This document shows positions 1 through 8,306 of a stretch of 64,000 nucleotides of DNA, in pieces. Under the pieces are notes generated by a model that saw only the letters and a program-made list of their open reading frames with translations, was not told where the DNA came from and ran no database searches. The stretch comes from CAIWHR01 sp963779805 (lineage in GTDB: Bacteria; Pseudomonadota; Gammaproteobacteria; Burkholderiales; Casimicrobiaceae), in contig CAVZZN010000012.1 of assembly GCA_963779805.1 (NCBI GenBank), positions 496,001-560,000 on the forward strand. The letters are read 5' to 3'. Each line of letters starts with the position of its first letter. The first letter of the stretch is position 1. Both the position numbers and the translations under genes were made by a program.

Positions 1-690
1 CGGCGGCTGGACCACCGCAAGCCTGCCGGCGAACCAGGTGCTGAGCGCGGCGCCCTCGGGCCTCGATGCGACCACCCAGAGCGGCGATTTCGTGCAGGTC
101 TCGCGCGTCGGCATGCCGCTCGTGAACGAGGTGGTCGTCGGCCTCAAGGACAAGAACCGGTTCAACGCCAGCGAGCCGAAGGACGACGCGCAGTTCGCCG
201 ATTACGTGACCAATCCGACGCTGCCCACGCTCCTCGAAGCGCTGTTCGGCGGCGCTGGCGTGAAGGCGCCGACGAACTTTCCGCGCACGGATCTCGTCGC
301 CGCGTTCCTGACCGGCGTCGACGGCCTCAACAAGCCCGCGGACGTCGTTCCCTCGGAGATGCTGCGGCTCAACACCGCGATACCGCCCACCGCGCGCCGG
401 CAAGCAGAATCGCCTGGGCGTGCTCGGTGGCGACAACGCGGGCTTTCCGAACGGCCGCCGCCCGGGCGACGACGTCGTCGACATCGAGTTGCGCGTGGCG
501 ATGGGCGCGTTGTGCACGCTTGTCGATCGGCGGCTGCAAGCCGTCGGATGCGCCGGCCGGGACGCTCAAGTACACGGACGGCGCGTACATCTACGACGGC
601 TTCTTCGCGGCGGGCTTCCCGTTCCTGCGCGCGCCGCTGCGCGGCTCGCCGAACACCGACAACGCGATCAAGGCGGCCGTCTCGAAGTGA
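1..690 (+). CDS. DUF4331 family protein, C-terminal part, frameshifted
   Basis: Only the C-terminal portion of this gene lies in the window; its start is to the left. The translation contains the run of motifs typical of DUF4331 proteins: RVGMPLVNEVV, FNASEPKDD, SEMLRLNT, then (after a shift near 400) LGVLGGDNAGFPNGRRPGDD, then (after a second shift near 520) a tail ending in AAVSK and TGA at 688-690. The first shift fits a single extra C in a GC run. The biochemical function of the family is not known to me. It is followed 84 bp later by a TPR protein and then a HupE/UreJ protein. I recall this three-gene neighbourhood from other proteobacteria, which suggests a shared extracytoplasmic role. 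Family call is confident; function is unknown. Confidence 0.72.
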   Translation, partial: RRLDHRKPAGEPGAERGALGPRCDHPERRFRAGLARRHAARERGGRRPQGQEPVQRQRAEGRRAVRRLRDQSDAAHAPRSAVRRRWREGADELSAHGSRRRVPDRRRRPQQARGRRSLGDAAAQHRDTAHRAPASRIAWACSVATTRAFRTAAARATTSSTSSCAWRWARCARLSIGGCKPSDAPAGTLKYTDGAYIYDGFFAAGFPFLRAPLRGSPNTDNAIKAAVSK

Positions 691-774
691 CGTCGACGCG
701 ATGCCTGCCGCGGCCGTGTACGACGGCCGTGGCGGCGCGAACGCGGTGGTTGCGCCCGCATCCGGGAGGTGCCG

Positions 775-1972
775 ATGAACCCTGTCTTGCCCGCGCTCGC
801 GCGCTCGATCGTCGTCGCGGCGCTGGCGCTCGCCGCGGTGCCCGTTCGCGCGGCACCTTACGTCCCGCCGTCCGACGACACCGTCCTCGAGCGGCTTCCG
901 GAAGCGTCGGATCCATCGCTGCGCGAGCTCAGGCGCTGGCGCGCGGTGCTCGCGCGGCAGCCGCACAACGAGGACGTGGCCGCACGTTATGCCCGTCGTG
1001 CGATCGAGGCGAGCCGGGCGAGCGGCGACCCGCGCTTTCTCGGTCAGGCGCAGGCGGCGCTGGCGCCGTGGTGGACTGCGCCGGACGCGCCCGTGCCGCT
1101 GCTGGTGCTGCGCGCGACCATCCGCCAGAGCATGCACGCGTTCGGTCCTGCGCTCGCGGACCTCGATCTCGTGCTCGGGCGCGAGCCCGGCAACGTGCAG
1201 GCGAGGCTCACGCGCGCCTCGGTGCTGACGGTCGTCGGGCGGTATGGAGAGGCGCGCCGCGATTGCGCGCAGCTCGACCGGCGCGTGCCGGAGATCGTCT
1301 TCGCGACGTGCGACGCGGCCGTGAGCAGCGTCGACGGCGAAGCGCAGGCCGCGTACGCGCGCCTCGCCGCCGTGCTGACGTCCGGCGAAGGCCTGCCGCC
1401 GTCGGTGCAGGCATGGGCCGAGAGCGTCGCGGGCGACATCGCCAGGCGCCTCCGCCGCAGCGCGGAGGCCGAGGCGCATTGGCGGCGCGCGCTCTCGTTC
1501 GATCGCGACGACGCCTACGTGCGCAGCGCGCTGTCGGAGCTGCTGCTCGCGATCGGTCGCGCGCGCGAGGCGGCTGCGCTCGTGCAGGGCCGGGAGCGCA
1601 ACGACGTGCTCCTGCTGCGCCTTGCGCTCGCGGAGAAGCGCTTGCCTTTGCCGACCGCCGCGGAGCGCGCGAGCTTCGAGCGGCACGCGGGCGAGCTCGC
1701 GGCGCGCTTTGCGGCGTTGCGTGCGCGCGGCGACGTCGTGCACCGGCGCGAGGAGGCGCGCTTCGCCCTCGACATCGAGAACGATCCGCGGCGCGCCCTG
1801 GCGCTCGCGCGCGCCAACTGGGAGGTCCAGCGCGAGCCGGCGGATCTCGACGTGCTGTCCGACGCGGCGCGCGCCGCGGGCGACGCGCGACGCTGCGCGC
1901 ATCGCCGCGGCGTGGCGCGAGGCCCACCATTGGCCCGATGCCGCGGCGCGCATTGCGGGAGCCGCGTCGTGA
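775..1972 (+). CDS. exported tetratricopeptide-repeat protein
   Basis: The ATG at 775 follows GGAGG at 6-bp spacing, and the first ~28 residues form a signal peptide ending ...PVRAAP. The body is alanine- and arginine-rich helical repeat sequence with TPR features, for example a stretch ending LVLGREPGNVQARLTRAS, and a second repeat around HWRRALSFDRDDAYVRSALSEL. About 398 residues if one frameshift near 1890 (GC run, a missing base) is corrected. The corrected C-terminus reads AAAWREAHHWPDAAARI and stops at 1970-1972, overlapping the GTG start of the next gene. TPR proteins are scaffolds; no enzymatic motif is visible. The overlap implies co-translation with the HupE/UreJ protein. Specific partner unknown. 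Confidence 0.72.
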
Positions 1973-3167
1973 ACCGGGCGCTCTCGCCGGTGCTGGCCTT
2001 CGTGCTTGCCCTGCTCGCATCGCCGGTTGCGGCCCACAAGCCGAGCGACGCCTATCTCACGCTCGAGCGCGACGGTGCGCGCGTGAGCGGACGCTGGGAC
2101 ATCGCGCTGCGCGACCTCGATACCGCGATCGGGCTCGATTCCGACGGCAACGGCGAGATCACGTGGGGGGAGCTTCGCGCCCATCGCAGCGCCATCGGCG
2201 GGCTATGCGCTCGCGCGCCTGCATCTGCGCACGGGCGGCGGCGACTGCGCGCTGGACGCGCCGGACATGCTCGTCGACGAGCATGTCGACGGAGCGTATG
2301 CCGTGCTCGTGCTGCGCGCGACGTGCGCGGCATCCGGGCCGGCGCTCACCGTCGACTACCGGCTGCTGTTCGACGTGGACCCGCAGCACCGCGGGCTGCT
2401 GCGTTTCGTCGAGAACGGCGTGACGCGCAGCGTCGTGCTCTCGGCGGACGAGCCGCACCAGGTGCTCGGGAGCGAGCGCACGTCGGCCGCGACCCAGCTC
2501 GGCGCGTACGTGCGCGAAGGCATCTGGCACATCTGGCTGGGATTCGACCACGTGCTGTTCCTGCTGTCGCTGCTGCTGCCGGCGGTCTGGCGCAGCGATG
2601 GCGCGACGTGGCGGCCGCGAAGCTCGCTGCGCGGGGCGGTGGTCGACGTCGCCAAGATCGTCACCGCCTTCACCGTCGCGCACTCGATCACGCTCTCGCT
2701 CGCCGTGCTGGGTGTCGTGCAACTCCCGTCGCGCTGGGTGGAGTCGGCGATCGCGGCATCGGTGCTGCTCGCGGCGATGAACAATCTGCGGCCCGGTCGT
2801 GCGCGATTACCGCTGGGTCGCGGCGTTCGCGTTCGGGCTGGTGCACGGGTTCGGCTTCGCGGGCGCGTTGCAGGACCTCGGCCTGCCGGCGGGCTCGCTC
2901 GCGCTCTCGCTCTTCGGCTTCAACGCGGGTGTGGAGATCGGACAGCTCGCGATCGTGGCGTCGCTCCTGCCGGTGGCGTACGCCGCCAGGCGCACGTGGG
3001 TCTACCGTCGCGTCGCGTTCACCGCAGGCTCCGTGGTCATCGCGCTCGTTGCCAGCGCATGGCTGGTCGAGCGTGCGTTCGACGTGCCCGTGTTCGCCCC
3101 TGTCGCGGCCATGGCGCGCAGCGCGCGATCTGATGCTGCGCGCGTGGGCTCGCGGCGGGCCCGGTGA
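1969..3167 (+). CDS. HupE/UreJ-family membrane protein with EF-hand-like loop
   Basis: Starts at a GTG overlapping the TPR gene stop. It has a signal peptide (ending SPVAAHKPSD), an extracytoplasmic N-terminal domain, then a polytopic C-terminal half with the HupE/UreJ_2 signatures GIWHIWLGFDHVLFLLSLLLP, TAFTVAHSITLSLA and AFGLVHGFGFAGAL. The conserved histidines (H in IWH, FDH, AHS, VHG) are candidate metal ligands. Near residue 50 is DSDGNGEITWGEL, a good match to a calcium-binding EF-hand loop. Two single-base insertions (near 2197 and 2795) break the reading frame; the protein continues across both. HupE/UreJ relatives are implicated in nickel or other metal uptake, but the metal and the role of this long variant are inference only. 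Confidence 0.75.
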
Positions 3168-3172
3168 AGGGA

Positions 3173-3209
3173 GCCCAAAAGGCGCCCCGGGCGCGCCAAC
3201 GCCCGGGGC
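3173..3209 (-). terminator. rho-independent terminator of the mod operon
   Basis: A perfect 10-bp inverted repeat (GCCCCGGGCG / CGCCCGGGGC, 3184-3193 and 3200-3209) with a 6-nt loop is followed on the minus strand by TTTT (complement of 3177-3180). It lies where the minus-strand modC should have ended. It supports the view that modC stops upstream and that the open frame running on to 2688 is an artefact. Confidence 0.7.
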
Positions 3210-3330
3210 AGCAACGGAGGAGTCGCAAGTCGCGCGTAGTGCGCGAGCGACATGGTCGCCCGGCGAGCTTTCAAATGCCTTGCGGACGATCGAGCGCGCG
3301 AACGGGCGGGGGCGATCCGCCGACGCGCGT

Positions 3331-4490
3331 TCAGGCACGCGCCGACGCGTGTCGTCGGTGCGCCGACTGTCGTCGGCCGGGCCCGGTGCCGGCATGAGAT
3401 GAATGCTGCGGGCGAGCAGCGACACCGCGATCGGCTCGCCCTTCGCGATGCGGTTGCGCGCGGCCACGTGCGTCGAGATCGACGTGTGCAGCACCTGCTC
3501 GGCACGGCCGCCGACGTGAATCGCGATCTCGGTCTGCGCGCCCAGTGGAATGAACTCGCCGACGACGCCGCGCACCGGGTTCTCGAGCTCGCCGCGCGAG
3601 GGCCGGTCGCGGCGATGCACGATCACGGCATCGGACGGAATCGCCCATGCGACGCGGCTGCCGGCCGCGAATGCGGGCTGGAGCCGCGCTTCGAGGCGCT
3701 GCCCTTCCCACTCGATGAACGTCGCCGGCGGCTCGCTGCCGTGCGCGGTCACGCGAGCGGTGAACACGTTCTTGAGGTCGACCAGGCGGGCGACCAGCGC
3801 GTTCGCCGGCTGGGTCATCACGTGGAAAGGCGCGCCCGTCTGCAGCGTGCGTCCGCGATGCAGGATGCACAGCTCGTCGGCGAGCATCGCCGCCTCTTCC
3901 AGATCGTGCGTCACGAGCACGACGGGCATCTGCAGCTGCGCGCGCATCTCGGCGAGCTCCACGTAGAGCTTGCGCCGCGTCACGCGATCCACGGCGGCGA
4001 ACGGCTCGTCGAGCAGCAGCACGGCCGGATCGCGGGCGAGCGCGCGCGCCACCGCCACGCGCTGCTGCTGGCCGCCGGAGAGCTCGCCCGGCCGGCGGCG
4101 GGCGAGCCCGTCGAGACGCACGCGGTGCAGCATCACGCGAGCGCGCCGCGGTCGCTCGGTCACCGGGACGTGGCCCATCGCGGCCATGACGTTCTCTTCG
4201 GCGGTGAGATGCGGGAACAGGGCGTAGTTCTGGAACACGAAGCCGACCCGGCGCTGCTGCGGCGGGAGCGCGATGCGCCGTGCCGTGTCGAGCCACGTCG
4301 CGCCACGACAATGCACGACGCCGTGCGCCGGCCGGTACAGGCCCGCGATGGCGCGCAGCAACGTCGTCTTGCCGCTGCCCGAAGGGCCCACCAGCGCGAG
4401 CACGCGGCCGGGGGCGCAGCCGAAACGCGCGTGCAGCGGGATCGGGCCGTCCTGCGTGATGTCGACCTCGAGGCCCGCGGCGTCCGTCAT
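3331..4490 (-). CDS. modC: molybdate ABC transporter ATP-binding protein ModC
   Basis: Cytoplasmic ATPase of the ModABC molybdate (or tungstate) importer. Walker A is GPSGSGKTT near residue 35, the signature LSGGQQQRVAVARALA near residue 130, Walker B AVLLLDEPFAAVD, and the H-loop histidine is in LVTHDLEEA. After the ~230-residue ATPase domain comes a mop/TOBE-type domain (EFIPLGAQTEIAIHVGG ... GEPIAVSLLARSIHLMP), which binds molybdate in ModC. The real end should be near 3390. The frame stays open to 2688, through a terminator hairpin and the opposite-strand HupE gene, so a small indel has probably removed the stop; 3331 is the stop in a neighbouring frame. It lies 25 bp downstream of modB in modA-modB-modC order. 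Confidence 0.88.
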
Positions 4491-4515
4491 GCCCGTTGCG
4501 TGCTTTCGCGCAAGC

Positions 4516-5181
4516 TCATACGCTCGCTGCCCGCCGCCCCGTGCTCGCGTAGACCGCGAGGATCGCGACGAGCGAGATGCCGAGCAGCGTTGCGGCCATG
4601 ATGCCTGCGGCGCGATCGTCGAACGCCTGCACGCGGTCGTAGATGGCGATCGCCACCGTCCGCGTTTCGCCGGGGATGTTGCCGCCCACCATGAGCACCA
4701 CGCCGAACTCGCCGAGGGTGTGCGCGAAGGTGAGCACGAGCGCGGAAGCGATGCCCGGCCACGCGAGCGGAAGCTCGACGCGGGTGAAGATGTGCCATCG
4801 CTTCATGCCGCAGCAGGCGGCCGCATCGCGCACGTCGCGCGAGATCGCCTCGAACGCGCGCTGCATCGGCTGCACCGCGAAGGGCAGGTTGACCACGACC
4901 GAGGCGACGACCAGCCCCGAGAACGTGAACACCAGGGGGTGTCCCGCCAGCCAGTCGTGCACCCGACCCACGGGCGAGTGCGATCCCATCGCGAGCAGCA
5001 GATAGAAGCCGAGCACCGTCGGCGGCAGCACGAGCGGCAGCGCAAGCAGCGCTTCGACGAGCGTGCGGCCGCGGAATGCGCGCCACGCGAGCACGCGACC
5101 CAGCACGATCCCGACGGGCATCAGGATCGCCGCGGTCCACGCCGCGAGCTTCATCGAAAGGGCGAGCGCCGACCAGTCCAT
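4516..5181 (-). CDS. modB: molybdate ABC transporter permease ModB
   Basis: An intact 221-residue inner-membrane permease with about five or six transmembrane segments. The permease-ATPase coupling (EAA) loop is AAACCGMKRWHIFTRVELPLAWPGI, and the usual ModB motif TFAHTLGEFGVVLMVGGNIPGET follows. It forms the membrane channel of the molybdate importer between ModA and ModC. Its start is 1-2 nt downstream of the modA stop, so the genes are tightly coupled. Confidence 0.93.
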   Translation of the reverse strand: MDWSALALSMKLAAWTAAILMPVGIVLGRVLAWRAFRGRTLVEALLALPLVLPPTVLGFYLLLAMGSHSPVGRVHDWLAGHPLVFTFSGLVVASVVVNLPFAVQPMQRAFEAISRDVRDAAACCGMKRWHIFTRVELPLAWPGIASALVLTFAHTLGEFGVVLMVGGNIPGETRTVAIAIYDRVQAFDDRAAGIMAATLLGISLVAILAVYASTGRRAASV

Positions 5182-5182
5182 G

Positions 5183-5947
5183 CTAATGCACGGGCACGCC
5201 GAAGCCGTAGCGCGTGAGGATGCCGCGCCCGATCGGCGATTGCAGGTAGCGATAGAACGAGACGGCCACCGGGCCCGCGTTGCGCATCAGCACCATGCGC
5301 TGGCGCAGCGGTGCATGCCAGTCGGCGGGAATGAGCGCGAAGCGGACCTTGCCCTTGAGCGCCGGGCCTGCGACCTGCGCATACGACACGATGCCGCCCT
5401 GCGCGCTCGCGGACACCGCGAACTGCGCTGCCTGCGCCACGTTCTCGCCCATCACGAGCTTCGGGCGCACGCGCTCCCACAGCCCCGCGTGCTGCAGCGC
5501 CTCCCGAGCGGCGCGGCCGTAGGGCGCGTGCTCGGGGTTGGCGATCGCAAACCGGGTGACGGTTCCGGCGGCGAGGCCCTTGCGCAGTCCTTCGAGGTCG
5601 GCATCGGGGACGAGCGGCGAATTGATCGGCGCGATGATCACGATGCGTCCCACCGCGTAGATCGCGCCCTCGTCGCGGGTCTTGCCCTCGCGCGCGAGCG
5701 CCTGCACGTAGCCTTCGTCCGCCGAGAGGAAGAGCTCGAAGGGCGCGCCTTCGCCGATCTGGCGCCTGAAGTTGCCCGACGATCCGAACGTGAGCTTGAC
5801 GGCGTCGCCCGTATCGCGGGTAAATGCGGTGGCGATCTCGGTCAGCGCGAACTGCAGGTCCGCGGCGGCGGCGACGTTGGGCACGTCCGCGGCGCGCACC
5901 GGGGTCGCGATCAGCATGGCGGCAAGAGCGATACAGGCGAGGCGCAT
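5183..5947 (-). CDS. modA: periplasmic molybdate-binding protein ModA
   Basis: Periplasmic solute-binding protein of the molybdate importer, 254 residues from the ATG at 5947. That start is chosen because it gives a clean signal peptide (MRLACIALAAMLIATPVRAAD); the upstream open frame has no secretion signal. ModA hallmarks: AAADLQFALTEI at the mature N-terminus, LTFGSSGNFRRQIGEGAPFELFLSAD carrying the serine/glycine oxyanion-binding residues, and a C-terminal SFYRYLQSPIGRGIL. First gene of modABC. Molybdate supply would serve molybdoenzymes of anaerobic respiration, though none is encoded in this window. Confidence 0.93.
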   Translation of the reverse strand: MRLACIALAAMLIATPVRAADVPNVAAAADLQFALTEIATAFTRDTGDAVKLTFGSSGNFRRQIGEGAPFELFLSADEGYVQALAREGKTRDEGAIYAVGRIVIIAPINSPLVPDADLEGLRKGLAAGTVTRFAIANPEHAPYGRAAREALQHAGLWERVRPKLVMGENVAQAAQFAVSASAQGGIVSYAQVAGPALKGKVRFALIPADWHAPLRQRMVLMRNAGPVAVSFYRYLQSPIGRGILTRYGFGVPVH

Positions 5948-6059
5948 TGCGCGAGGCGGGTGGACGACGAGCGCGACTATAGCCCACCTGCGGCGCGCGC
6001 GCTTCGGCCCGCAGGCGCCGCGAGCCTGCGGCCACGCCGGGCACGCATCGGGAGTGACG

Positions 6060-6533
6060 ATGGAACGCATCACGATGTCGATCGAGGAGAGCCTCGCGCG
6101 CGAGTTCGACGCGCTCATCGCCGCGCGCGGCTACGCGAGCCGCTCGGAAGCGATGCGCGACCTGCTGCGTCGCGAAGTGGAAGCCAATCGCGTGGCCGCG
6201 GATCCGAAGTCGCATTGCGTCGCGAGCCTGTCGTACGTGTACGACCATCACGCGCGCGAGCTCTCCGAGCGCCTCACCGACGCGCAGCACGCGCATCACG
6301 ATCTCACCGTCGCGAGCATGCACGTGCATCTCGATCACGAGCACTGTCTCGAGAGCGTGATCCTGAAGGGGCCCACGGGCGTCGTGCGCGCGTTCGCAGC
6401 GAAGATCCAGGCCGAGCGCGGCGTGCGGCACGGCTCGCTCAACCTCATCACGGTGCAGCCGGACGACAGCCACAAGCTGCCGGGCTATCACCACCATCAT
6501 CACGGCCATCAGCACCTGATCCCGCGCAGCTGA
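6060..6533 (+). CDS. nikR: nickel-responsive regulator NikR
   Basis: Ribbon-helix-helix DNA-binding domain at the N-terminus (MERITMSIEESLAREFDAL) followed by the ACT-like nickel-binding tetramerisation domain. The Ni ligand set matches E. coli NikR H76, H87, H89 and C95: the histidine in VYDHHARE and the H-x-H-x5-C in MHVHLDHEHC. Length is 157 residues. NikR is usually ~135, and the excess is a histidine-rich tail (GYHHHHHGHQH) that could store or buffer nickel. It sits 102 bp before nicO, with a matching operator in between. An upstream in-frame GTG at 6054 is an alternative start. Confidence 0.92.
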   Translation: MERITMSIEESLAREFDALIAARGYASRSEAMRDLLRREVEANRVAADPKSHCVASLSYVYDHHARELSERLTDAQHAHHDLTVASMHVHLDHEHCLESVILKGPTGVVRAFAAKIQAERGVRHGSLNLITVQPDDSHKLPGYHHHHHGHQHLIPRS

Positions 6534-6579
6534 CGCGAGCGCATGGGGAGCGCCAGAGGTGCCCCGGAGGTGGCGGGCG

Positions 6580-6607
6580 GTAGGAAGTTCTGGCAAAATC
6601 TTCCTAC
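6580..6607 (+). promoter_or_regulatory. NikR operator upstream of the Ni/Co permease
   Basis: A perfect dyad GTAGGAAG-N12-CTTCCTAC spans exactly 28 bp. That is the outer spacing of the E. coli NikR site GTATGA-N16-TCATAC, and the first three bases match on each side. It lies 28 bp before the permease start codon and just after nikR, so nickel-bound NikR is expected to repress the permease. The site is seen directly; its occupancy is inferred. Confidence 0.75.
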
Positions 6608-6635
6608 GCCGTCACCGCCCGGCGGTTTTTGACCG

Positions 6636-7538
6636 ATGGACCACCTTCCCGCTACCTGGACCGCGCTGTGCGCGCTTGCCTTCGCGCTGGGCGCGAAGCA
6701 CGGCCTCGACGCCGATCATCTCGCCACCATCGACGGCCTGACGCGCTACAACGCGCGCGCCAACCCGCGCCTCGCCCGGCTCGCCGGCGCGCTGTTCTCG
6801 CTCGGCCACGGGGCCGTGGTGATGACGGTCGCCGTGCTCGCGACGTCGCTGTCGCGCGGCTGGGAAACCCCCGGCTGGCTGGAGGCGAGCGGCGTCGCCG
6901 TTTCGGTCGCCTTCCTGTTCGGGCTCGCATTCCTCAACGTGCGCGCGGTCCTGGTCACGCATCCCGATGACGTGGTCGCGCCGGTCGGATTCAAGGGCCG
7001 GCTGCTGGGCCGCTTCGTCACCGTGCGCCGGGCCTGGGCCGTGGCGGCGGTAGGCATGCTGTTCGCGCTCTCGTTCGACACGATCTCGCAGGCGGCGCTC
7101 TTCGCGCTTGCGGCCGGACGCTTCGGCGGCGCAGCGGACGCCGCGCTCGTCGCGGGCCTGTTCATCGCCGGGATGCTGTGCGTCGACGGCGCCAACGGCA
7201 TGTGGATCAGCCGCCTCATCAGGCGCGCGGACCGGACGGCCGCCATGGCCTCGCGTGTGTTAGCGCTCACTGTCGCTGCGATCAGCGCAGCCGTTGGCGT
7301 GTTCACTGTGATGAAGGTCGTCGTCCCGGCCGTGGACGCCTGGAGCGCAGAGCACGAGCTTGCCGCCGGAATGGCGGTCATCGCGGGTGTGCTGCTGTCC
7401 TTTGCGGTGGCCGTTACGGCCGCGCGCCGCCGCTGCGGCGCTCGCCGCAGGCGCGTAGTTCGGTCGGGGAGGTCGCTGTTCGGAAGGACGCGTTTGGACG
7501 AAACGACGTCGCTGCGCGCAACCCGTTACTCGGAGTAA
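6636..7538 (+). CDS. NiCoT-family nickel/cobalt permease
   Basis: Inner-membrane secondary transporter of the NixA/HoxN (NiCoT) family, importing Ni2+ and/or Co2+. The family signature H-x4-D-H appears as HGLDADHLATIDGL in the first transmembrane helix; further signatures are SLGHGAVV, FALSFDTISQAALFALA and GMLCVDGANGMWISRLI. The C-terminal ~35 residues (arginine-rich, ending RYSE) look non-native. The stop codon lies inside a palindromic repeat, so the true end may be a little upstream and be lost to an indel. It is adjacent to nikR and its operator. Possible clients such as a Ni-enzyme are not in the window. Confidence 0.9.
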   Translation: MDHLPATWTALCALAFALGAKHGLDADHLATIDGLTRYNARANPRLARLAGALFSLGHGAVVMTVAVLATSLSRGWETPGWLEASGVAVSVAFLFGLAFLNVRAVLVTHPDDVVAPVGFKGRLLGRFVTVRRAWAVAAVGMLFALSFDTISQAALFALAAGRFGGAADAALVAGLFIAGMLCVDGANGMWISRLIRRADRTAAMASRVLALTVAAISAAVGVFTVMKVVVPAVDAWSAEHELAAGMAVIAGVLLSFAVAVTAARRRCGARRRRVVRSGRSLFGRTRLDETTSLRATRYSE

Positions 7539-7554
7539 TTACTCAGAGTAACGG
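7523..7554. repeat. 26-bp double palindrome, TTACTC family, copy 1
   Basis: Two tandem 13-bp palindromes, TTACTCGGAGTAA then TTACTCAGAGTAA, flanked by CCG and CGG, so the whole unit is also palindromic. It sits in the convergent junction between the Ni/Co permease and the copper chaperone gene and supplies the stop codon of the permease frame. It may act as a bidirectional terminator or be a REP-like element. Related copies are at 10391, 17161 and 20163. Confidence 0.8.
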
Positions 7555-7565
7555 CGTCGGGGAAG

Positions 7566-8063
7566 TCAATGTCCGTGGCCCTGCGGCGGGGCCGACGATC
7601 CTCCTGCCAGCGGACGCACCGTCGCCTTCACCTCGACCGTGCTCCTGTGGCCCGTCGCGTCCTGCACGGTCAGGGTGAGGGGCACCGCCTCGCCGTCCTT
7701 GAGCGGCCGCGTGAGCTCCATCAGCATGACGTGGTAGCCGCCCGGCTTCAGTTCGACCGGCTTGCCGGCGGGCAGCGGGATCCTCGGGATCGCGTGCATG
7801 CGCATCACGCCCCCTTCGAGCTTCATCTCGTGGATCTCGGCCACCTTCGCGACCGGCGTGCTCACGGCCACCAGCGCCGAATCGGCCGGCGCGGCGAGAC
7901 GCATGTAGGCGCCGGTGGCCTGCTGACCCGCGACGGTACCGCGCACCCAGGCGTTGCTGACCTGGACCTGCGCCCACGCCGCTGCCGCGAACAACGAGGC
8001 GACGATCGCCGCGAACGCCCGCGATTTCTTCACACATCGGTGCAGCTTCGCGCCGGAATCCAT
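7566..8063 (-). CDS. periplasmic copper chaperone PCu(A)C
   Basis: Exported 165-residue copper chaperone of the PCu(A)C (DUF461) family, which delivers Cu(I) for CuA-site assembly of cytochrome oxidases. The ligand pattern H-x-M ... M-x-M-H ... H-x-M is visible in EIHEMKLEGGVMRMH and GGYHVMLMEL. The ATG at 8063 is preceded by GGAG at 8-bp spacing. A GTG at 8033 would give a shorter, more canonical signal peptide (VKKSRAFAAIVASLFAAAAWAQ). The tail SAPPQGHGH adds possible ligands. Its 3' end meets the nicO gene at a palindromic repeat. The FNR-type box at 8169 lies 106 bp upstream, shared with nrdD. Confidence 0.88.
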   Translation of the reverse strand: MDSGAKLHRCVKKSRAFAAIVASLFAAAAWAQVQVSNAWVRGTVAGQQATGAYMRLAAPADSALVAVSTPVAKVAEIHEMKLEGGVMRMHAIPRIPLPAGKPVELKPGGYHVMLMELTRPLKDGEAVPLTLTVQDATGHRSTVEVKATVRPLAGGSSAPPQGHGH

Positions 8064-8168
8064 TGAACCGACTCCAAGAGGGCGCGTTACCAGCCCGCGC
8101 CGAGTCCGGCATTGTACGCCACGCGATCCGACCGGCCGGGACTGGCGGGACATGCGCTACAGCCCTGC

Positions 8169-8182
8169 TTGATGCGCATCAA
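8169..8182 (+). promoter_or_regulatory. FNR/DNR box upstream of nrdD
   Basis: TTGATGCGCATCAA is a perfect match to the FNR consensus TTGAT-N4-ATCAA, 125 bp before the nrdD start and 106 bp before the divergent copper chaperone. No -10 hexamer at the class II spacing is obvious on either strand; TAGCCT at 8234 would place the box near -70. Anaerobic induction of nrdD is the likely outcome. Confidence 0.82.
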
Positions 8183-8306
8183 GAAAATTTCACGCCGCGC
8201 GGGATGGCGGTTGCGAACCTCATGATCTGGGCCTAGCCTGCATACCAGGCACTAGATATTGTGGTCTGCGGCCTCCAGCCGACCGACCCCCACCGAGGAT
8301 TCCCCG

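Noticed and set aside
202..2184. A 660-residue minus-strand open frame opposite the DUF4331 and TPR genes
   Set aside because: Arginine-rich low-complexity translation, no family motifs, and it runs antisense to genes with clear domains. It is a GC-rich shadow frame.
2688..3330. Extension of modC into the opposite-strand HupE/UreJ gene
   Set aside because: The extension crosses a perfect terminator hairpin and reads antisense to a real gene. A lost stop by indel is the simpler explanation.
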